Source: VRUE01 sp963697915 (GTDB lineage: Bacteria; Actinomycetota; Thermoleophilia; Solirubrobacterales; 70-9). From it: a stretch of 64,000 nt of DNA. This document shows positions 59,215 to 64,000 of the stretch, in pieces. Position 1 is the stretch's first letter, and each line of letters opens with the position of its first letter. The position numbers were made by a program, and so were the translations under genes. The DNA lies in contig OY969103.1 of the NCBI GenBank assembly GCA_963697915.1, positions 1,736,001 to 1,800,000 on the forward strand. The letters are read 5' to 3'. A model generated the notes under the pieces. It saw nothing but the letters and a program-made list of their open reading frames with translations. It was not told the origin of the DNA and did not search any database.

Positions 59215-59452
59215 CGCAGCGCCTGGCTTAGTAGTGGAGACGAAGAAGTCAATCGGCCGCTACGAAGCGACGTTCGCAGTCTTGCTGCGGCGACCGCCGA
59301 AATCCCGACGCGGGGCCGATGGCGGAAAGTTCGCCGCTGAGGGCATGGGGCAAGAAATGGGGCAAGGTGCCCCACGGATTCCAGCCGATCTCAAGGTTCG
59401 GGCTCATAAACCCGAAGGTCGCCTGGAGATCGATGGTGCGAAATTCGGCTGA
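59198..59452 (+). pseudogene. Integrase-like C-terminal tail
   Basis: A plus-strand tail contains GQEMGQGAPRIPADLKVRAH and ends beyond the tRNA fragment. It matches the tail at 12880-12950 beside the first island. A frame upstream (LRRPPKSRRGADGG) has no recombinase signature. It is evidence of past integrase activity rather than a working gene. Confidence 0.4.
59398..59422 (+). repeat. Fourth, shortest tRNA-fMet fragment
   Basis: Twenty-five bases match the anticodon stem-loop and the following bases of tRNA-fMet, with one extra A in the loop. It is placed at the right edge of the second footprint, after the integrase-like tail, exactly as in the first island. Confidence 0.65.
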
Positions 59453-59523
59453 TTAACCGCAAGTTCTAACAACGACCTCGACGTTTGTTTGAGGTGCCAG
59501 GAGCGCATATAGGCCGGTCGTGG

Positions 59524-62500
59524 ATGAGGTCGCGGGTTCGCTTCCTGCTGATGCCCGCGCTGCTGGCCATCGCGTTGACTGGCTTCTCCGTGGAGCGGGC
59601 CTCCGCGGCCCCGTGCGACCCACCCATCGCCAACGCGATCGTCTGTGAGAACTCGAAGCCGGGGAATCCACCGAGCGAGTGGGACGTCAACGGCTCTGGG
59701 GACTCGAGCATCCAGGGCTTTGCCACCGACATCAGCGTCGATCAGGGGCAGACGGTCAACTTCAAGGTCAAAACGCCCTCGAGCGACTACCGCCTCGACA
59801 TCTACCGGATGGGCTACTACGGCGGAAACGGCGCGCGCAGGGTGGCGACGGTCCAGCCCTCGGCGTCCTTGCCCCAGTCCCAGCCGGCGTGCCTGAGCCA
59901 GTCCGCCACCGGGCTGGTCGACTGCGGCAGCTGGTCCCAGTCGGCCTCCTGGGCGGTTCCCGCCGACGCCGTCTCCGGCATCTACTTCGCCAAGCTCGTG
60001 CGCGAGGACGTCAACTCGGACGGAAGCCACGTCATCTTCGTCGTCCGCGACGACGACGGGCACTCCAACCTCCTCTTCCAGACCTCCGACACCACCTGGC
60101 AGGCCTACAACCAGTACGGCGGCAACAGCCTCTACGTGGGCGGGCCCGGCACCAATCCAGGCCGCGCCTACAAGGTCAGCTACAACCGCCCCATCACCGT
60201 CCGCGGCACCAGCCCCGAAGACTCGCCGTTCAACGCCGAGTACCCGATGGTCCGCTGGTTGGAGCGAAACGGCTACGACGTCAGCTACTCCAGCGGAATC
60301 GACACCGATCGCCGCGGCGCCGAGATCCTCGAGCACAAAGCCTTCCTCTCGGTCGGCCATGACGAGTATTGGTCGGGTGCCCAGCGGGCGAACGTAGAAG
60401 CCGCCCGCGCGGGCGGCGTCAACCTCGCCTTCTTCAGCGGCAACGAGGCCTTCTGGAAGACGCGTTGGGAAAACAGCATCGACGGTTCCAACGCCGACCA
60501 CCGCACCCTGGTCTGTTACAAGGAGACCCACGCCAACGCCAAGATCGACCCGACGTCCACCTGGACCGGGACCTGGCGCGATCCGCGATTCAGCCCGCCG
60601 GCCGACGGTGGCCGCCCCGAGAACTCGCTGAGCGGCACGGCCTTCATGGTCAACGCCGGCACGACCGCGATACAGGTCCCTGCCGCGGACGGCAAGATGC
60701 GGTTTTGGCGCAACACCAGCGTCGCGTCGCTGGCCCCGAACCAGACGGCGACGCTCGCCGCGAACACGCTCGGCTACGAGTGGGATGAAGAGCTCGACAA
60801 CGGCTCCCGTCCGGCTGGCTTGATCGGCCTCTCCTCGACCGCCGCCAGCGTCCCCCAGCGGTTGCTCGACTACGGCTCCAGCTACGGCTCCGGCGATGCG
60901 ACGCACCGCCTGACGCTCTACCGCGCCCCCAGTGGCGCTCTTGTCTTCGGGGCCGGCACGATCCAGTGGTCGTGGGGATTGGACGGGAACCACGACCGCG
61001 AAGCCTCGACCGCGGACTCGCGGATGCAGCAGGCCACCGTCAACCTGCTGGCCGACATGGGCGCGCAGGCCGCCACCCTTCAGGCCGGCTTGGTAGCGGC
61101 GGCCCAGACCGCCGACAAACAGGCGCCGGGGACGACGATCACCAGTCCGCTGACCGGGGCCGAAGTCCGCAGCGGCACGCCGATCACGATCAGCGGCACC
61201 GCCACCGATCAGGCGGGGGAGACGGAAGGCGGCCAGGTCGGCGGGGTCGAGGTCTCCGTCGACGGCGGCAGCACCTGGCACCCGGCGGTCGGGCGCGACA
61301 ACTGGACCTACTCGTGGACCCCGGGCGCCACCGGAAGCGCGACGATCAGGGTGCGCTCCGCGGACGACAGCGGCAACCTCGAGAGCCCGGGGGCCGAGGT
61401 CGTCCTCAGCGTCGTCCCACCGAGCTGTCCGTGCTCGATTTGGGACAGCTCCTTCACCGGCCCCCAGGACGCGGACAAAAACGCGGTCGAACTCGGGACC
61501 AAGTTTCGCTCCGACGTCGCGGGCTTCGTCACCGGGGCCCGCTTCTACAAGACCTCCGGCAACACCGGCACCCACATCGGGCGCCTCTGGACCGCGGGGG
61601 GGACCCAGCTGGCCCAGGCCACCTTCACCGCCGAGACCCCCACCGGCTGGCAGCAGGTCGACTTCGGCACGCCGGTGGCCATCGCCGCCAACACCACCTA
61701 CGTCGTCTCCTATCACGCCCCGAACGGGCGTTACTCCTCGCACCCCAACTACTTTGCGCTGGTCGGCGTCGACAACCCGCCGCTGCATGCCTTGGCCAAC
61801 GGGGTCGACGGGCCCAACGGCATCTACAAGTACGGGGCTTCCGGCTCGCTCTTCTCCGGGGGCGGGCCCAACACGTTCAACTCGGAGGGTTACCTGGTCG
61901 ACGTCGTCTTCAACCCGTCAGGCGACACGACCCCGCCGACGATCATCGCTCGCAGCCCCACCAGTGGCGCCACCGCTGTCCAGAGCACGAGCGACGTCAC
62001 CGCCACCTTCAACAAGGCGGTGGACTCAGCGACGATCAACGGCTCGACCGTTTCGCTGCGGGGCCCCGGTGGGGCCGCGGTGGCGGCAACGGTGAGCTAC
62101 GCCGCCGCGCAGCAGCGGGTGACCCTCGATCCGGTCGCCTCGCTGCAGGACTCGACCACCTACACGGCGACGATCAAAGGCGGCTCGGGTGGGGTTACCG
62201 ATACGGCTGGCAACCTGCTTGCCGCCGATTCGAGCTGGTCCTTTACGACCACCGCGCCCCCGGCGCCTCCTCCCGACGAAGGGCCCGGCGGCCCGATCCT
62301 GGTGATCTCGACCGCGGCCAACCCGTTCAGCCGCTATTACGCGGAGATCCTGCGAGCGGAGGGCCTGAACGAGTTCAAGGTCACCGACCTCGCGAACGTG
62401 AACGCCGCCACGCTGGGCGCCCACGACGTCGCGATCCTCGGGGAGACCAGCCTCAGCGCAGCCCAGGTCACGGCCCTGAGCGACTGGGTCCAGCAGGGCG

Positions 62501-64000
62501 GCAACCTGATCGCGATGCGTCCCGATCCCCAGCTCTCGACCCTTCTCGGCCTCGCCGACACGCCCGACGCGTTGGCCAACGGCTATCTCAAAGTCGACAC
62601 CACGACGGCGCCGGGCGCCGGCATCGTCGCTGAGACGATCCAGTTCCACGGCACGGCCGACCGCTACGCGACGAGTGGCGCGCAGACGATCGCCACCCTC
62701 TACGCCAGCGCCGGTAGCGCCACCACGAGCCCCGCCGTGACGCTTCGCGGCGTCGGGCCGAACGGAGGGCAGGCCGCCGCCTTCACCTACGACCTCGCCA
62801 AGTCGGTCGTCTACACCCGCCAGGGCAATCCAGCGTGGGACGGCGACGAGCGCGACGGCATGGCGGGCCCGATTCGCTCCGACGACCTCTTCTTCGGCGC
62901 CAAACAGGGCGACGTCCAGCCCGACTGGGTCGATCTGAGCAAGGTCGCGATACCGCAGGCCGACGAGCAGCAGCGGCTGCTGAAGAACCTGATCGAGGAG
63001 GTGAACCTGGACCGCAAGCCGCTGCCGAGCTTTTGGTTCCTGCCGCGCGACGAGAAGGCGGCCGTGGTGATGAGCGGCGACGACCACGGACACGGTGGCA
63101 CCGTCGGTCGCTTCGACCAGTACATCGCCGCCAGCCCGCCCGGCTGCGTGGCGGCGGACTGGGAGTGCGTCAGGGGGACCTCCTACATCTACCCGAGCAC
63201 CGCTCTGTTCAGCAGCGCCCAAGCGACCGCCTACCAGAACGCCGGTTTCGAGATCGCCCTGCACCTGTCCACCAGCTGCAACAACTGGGACGACCGAGCC
63301 GACCTGGAATCCCTCTACACCGAGCAGCTGACCGCGTGGGCGGCCAACTACCCGGGCCTCAGCGCGCCCACCACCAACCGGACCCACTGCATCACCTGGA
63401 GCGACTGGGCGACCCAGCCGAAGGTGGAGCTGCAGAACGGGATCCGACTCGACACCAACTACTACTACTGGCCTGAAGGGTGGGTGCAGAACCGGCCGGG
63501 GATGTTCACGGGCTCGGGCATGCCGATGCGCTTCGCCGACCTCGACGGCTCGATGATCGACGTCTACCAGGCGGCCACCCAGATGACCGACGAGTCCGGG
63601 CAGGCCTTCCCCTTCACCGTCGACGCGCTGCTCGATCGCGCCCTCGGCCCCGAAGGCTACTACGGCGTCTTCACCGCCAACATGCACACCGACAAAACCT
63701 CTTCCCCCGGCTCGGACGCGATCGTCAGCTCGGCGCTGGCCCGCGACGTGCCGGTCGTCTCGGCGGATCAGATGCTGACCTGGCTGGACGGCCGTAACTC
63801 CTCCTCCTTCGGCTCGATCGCCTGGAGCTCGAACAAGCTCACCTTCACGATCGATCACGCCGCTGGCGCCAACGGCCTTCGCGCGATGGTTCCGACCGCC
63901 TCCGCGGTCGGACCGCTGACGGGCCTCGAGCTGGACGGTGCTCCGGTCGCGACGATCACCCGCACGGTCAAGGGCCGTGAGTACGCGTTCTTCGACGCCG
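59524..64000 (+). CDS. Large secreted multidomain protein, 3' end outside window
   Basis: An open frame of 1492 codons from the ATG at 59524 runs off the right edge without a stop. A signal peptide (RFLLMPALLAIALTGF) ends near ASA-AP. Residues about 60-500 resemble the N,N-dimethylformamidase large-subunit-like domain (YRLDIYRMGYYGGNGAR, FLSVGHDEYWSGAQRANVE, WDEELDNG). An Ig-like segment follows (about 535-630, then SCPCSIWDSSF), then DUF4082 (about 640-790) and a Big_5-like domain (about 800-915, TPPTIIARSPTSGATAV, ending WSFTTTAPP). A ThuA-like domain is next (about 926-1020), and the end (about 1180-1400) has MSGDDHGHGG, reminiscent of polysaccharide deacetylases. The role is probably extracellular and unknown. 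Confidence 0.85.
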   Translation, partial: MRSRVRFLLMPALLAIALTGFSVERASAAPCDPPIANAIVCENSKPGNPPSEWDVNGSGDSSIQGFATDISVDQGQTVNFKVKTPSSDYRLDIYRMGYYGGNGARRVATVQPSASLPQSQPACLSQSATGLVDCGSWSQSASWAVPADAVSGIYFAKLVREDVNSDGSHVIFVVRDDDGHSNLLFQTSDTTWQAYNQYGGNSLYVGGPGTNPGRAYKVSYNRPITVRGTSPEDSPFNAEYPMVRWLERNGYDVSYSSGIDTDRRGAEILEHKAFLSVGHDEYWSGAQRANVEAARAGGVNLAFFSGNEAFWKTRWENSIDGSNADHRTLVCYKETHANAKIDPTSTWTGTWRDPRFSPPADGGRPENSLSGTAFMVNAGTTAIQVPAADGKMRFWRNTSVASLAPNQTATLAANTLGYEWDEELDNGSRPAGLIGLSSTAASVPQRLLDYGSSYGSGDATHRLTLYRAPSGALVFGAGTIQWSWGLDGNHDREASTADSRMQQATVNLLADMGAQAATLQAGLVAAAQTADKQAPGTTITSPLTGAEVRSGTPITISGTATDQAGETEGGQVGGVEVSVDGGSTWHPAVGRDNWTYSWTPGATGSATIRVRSADDSGNLESPGAEVVLSVVPPSCPCSIWDSSFTGPQDADKNAVELGTKFRSDVAGFVTGARFYKTSGNTGTHIGRLWTAGGTQLAQATFTAETPTGWQQVDFGTPVAIAANTTYVVSYHAPNGRYSSHPNYFALVGVDNPPLHALANGVDGPNGIYKYGASGSLFSGGGPNTFNSEGYLVDVVFNPSGDTTPPTIIARSPTSGATAVQSTSDVTATFNKAVDSATINGSTVSLRGPGGAAVAATVSYAAAQQRVTLDPVASLQDSTTYTATIKGGSGGVTDTAGNLLAADSSWSFTTTAPPAPPPDEGPGGPILVISTAANPFSRYYAEILRAEGLNEFKVTDLANVNAATLGAHDVAILGETSLSAAQVTALSDWVQQGGNLIAMRPDPQLSTLLGLADTPDALANGYLKVDTTTAPGAGIVAETIQFHGTADRYATSGAQTIATLYASAGSATTSPAVTLRGVGPNGGQAAAFTYDLAKSVVYTRQGNPAWDGDERDGMAGPIRSDDLFFGAKQGDVQPDWVDLSKVAIPQADEQQRLLKNLIEEVNLDRKPLPSFWFLPRDEKAAVVMSGDDHGHGGTVGRFDQYIAASPPGCVAADWECVRGTSYIYPSTALFSSAQATAYQNAGFEIALHLSTSCNNWDDRADLESLYTEQLTAWAANYPGLSAPTTNRTHCITWSDWATQPKVELQNGIRLDTNYYYWPEGWVQNRPGMFTGSGMPMRFADLDGSMIDVYQAATQMTDESGQAFPFTVDALLDRALGPEGYYGVFTANMHTDKTSSPGSDAIVSSALARDVPVVSADQMLTWLDGRNSSSFGSIAWSSNKLTFTIDHAAGANGLRAMVPTASAVGPLTGLELDGAPVATITRTVKGREYAFFDA

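Larger units (their letters stand above)
58291..59422. mobile_element. About 1.1-kb second footprint of the tRNA-fMet element family
   Basis: The segment lies between a mutated tRNA-fMet fragment (58291-58334) and a shorter fragment (59398-59422). The left end has the same terminator and GCAGACAAAAG block found beside the real tRNA (9670-9716), and the right end has a GQEMGQGAPRIPAD tail like that of the first island. The cargo is a DUF2975 membrane protein and an XRE repressor. There is no recombinase gene and no intact tRNA, so it may be an old or rearranged insertion. Confidence 0.65.

Noticed and set aside
62026..63858. 610-codon minus-strand frame near the right edge
   Set aside because: Shadow of the large secreted protein, whose plus-strand frame has a signal peptide and recognisable domains.

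Overview
This is a GC-rich chromosomal segment, almost fully coding, from an actinobacterium. The gene set fits a soil-type, aerobic member of Thermoleophilia/Solirubrobacterales: class I fructose-bisphosphate aldolase, an ECF sigma factor with a fused C-terminal extension, DUF4242, many TetR regulators, a complete Kdp system and urease. The taxon is an inference; no rRNA or other phylogenetic marker is present. No CRISPR array, replication origin, intact transposase or full-length integrase was found.

Layout. 1-6.2 kb: housekeeping and hypothetical genes (a nuclease, fructose-bisphosphate aldolase, a rhomboid-like membrane protein that lacks its catalytic residues, a UPF0173 hydrolase, and a sigma factor fused to a zinc-finger and membrane region). 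6.3-9.7 kb: tRNA-Leu(TAA), a thiamine-diphosphate enzyme, a Ppx/GppA phosphatase and the initiator tRNA-fMet. 9.6-13.0 kb: a compact island in the 3' end of tRNA-fMet, bounded by a perfect 48-bp repeat of the tRNA 3' half. It carries two tandem paralogous genes coupled to a 2H-phosphoesterase (LigT/ThpR-like) gene, plus an opposed gene with a HEPN-type RNxxxxH motif; only integrase tails remain. 13.1-24.4 kb: a catabolic and regulatory region with a hydrolase-glycosyltransferase fusion, TetR regulators with clear palindromic operators, DUF4242, an amidohydrolase, a large LuxR-type ATPase regulator, a flavin monooxygenase, an HxlR-SCP2 regulator and a cupin.

24.5-33.7 kb: potassium and magnesium transport. 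A KdpD-type kinase lacking the N-terminal sensor and KdpE precede two 29-residue membrane peptides (the second is KdpF), then kdpA, kdpC, kdpB in that unusual order. The missing KdpD sensor half follows as a separate gene, then a universal stress protein and CorA. 33.7-39.4 kb: an SDR-Baeyer/Villiger monooxygenase-TetR-patatin operon, a membrane protein and a frameshifted ZIP transporter. 39.3-50 kb: nitrogen and nickel. A NiCoT nickel transporter diverges from a urease operon: urea transporter, ureA, a CbiX-like protein with a histidine-rich tail, ureB, ureC, ureF, ureG, ureD, amt and two crcB fluoride-channel genes. A Fur-family regulator faces the end. No ureE is present, so the CbiX-like protein is a candidate nickel donor. 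Fluoride inhibits urease, which gives a rationale for the crcB pair.

50-64 kb: an FUSC-type membrane protein, an MFS exporter, a secreted delta-60-repeat protein, glutamate decarboxylase, a DUF1254/DUF1214 protein, a second small footprint of the same tRNA-fMet element family (DUF2975 plus XRE regulator with tandem operators), and the first 1492 codons of a large secreted multidomain protein that runs off the window.

Many genes overlap by ATGA, GTGA or TGATG, so translational coupling is a general feature here. Functions were assigned from motifs read by eye; no database search was run.
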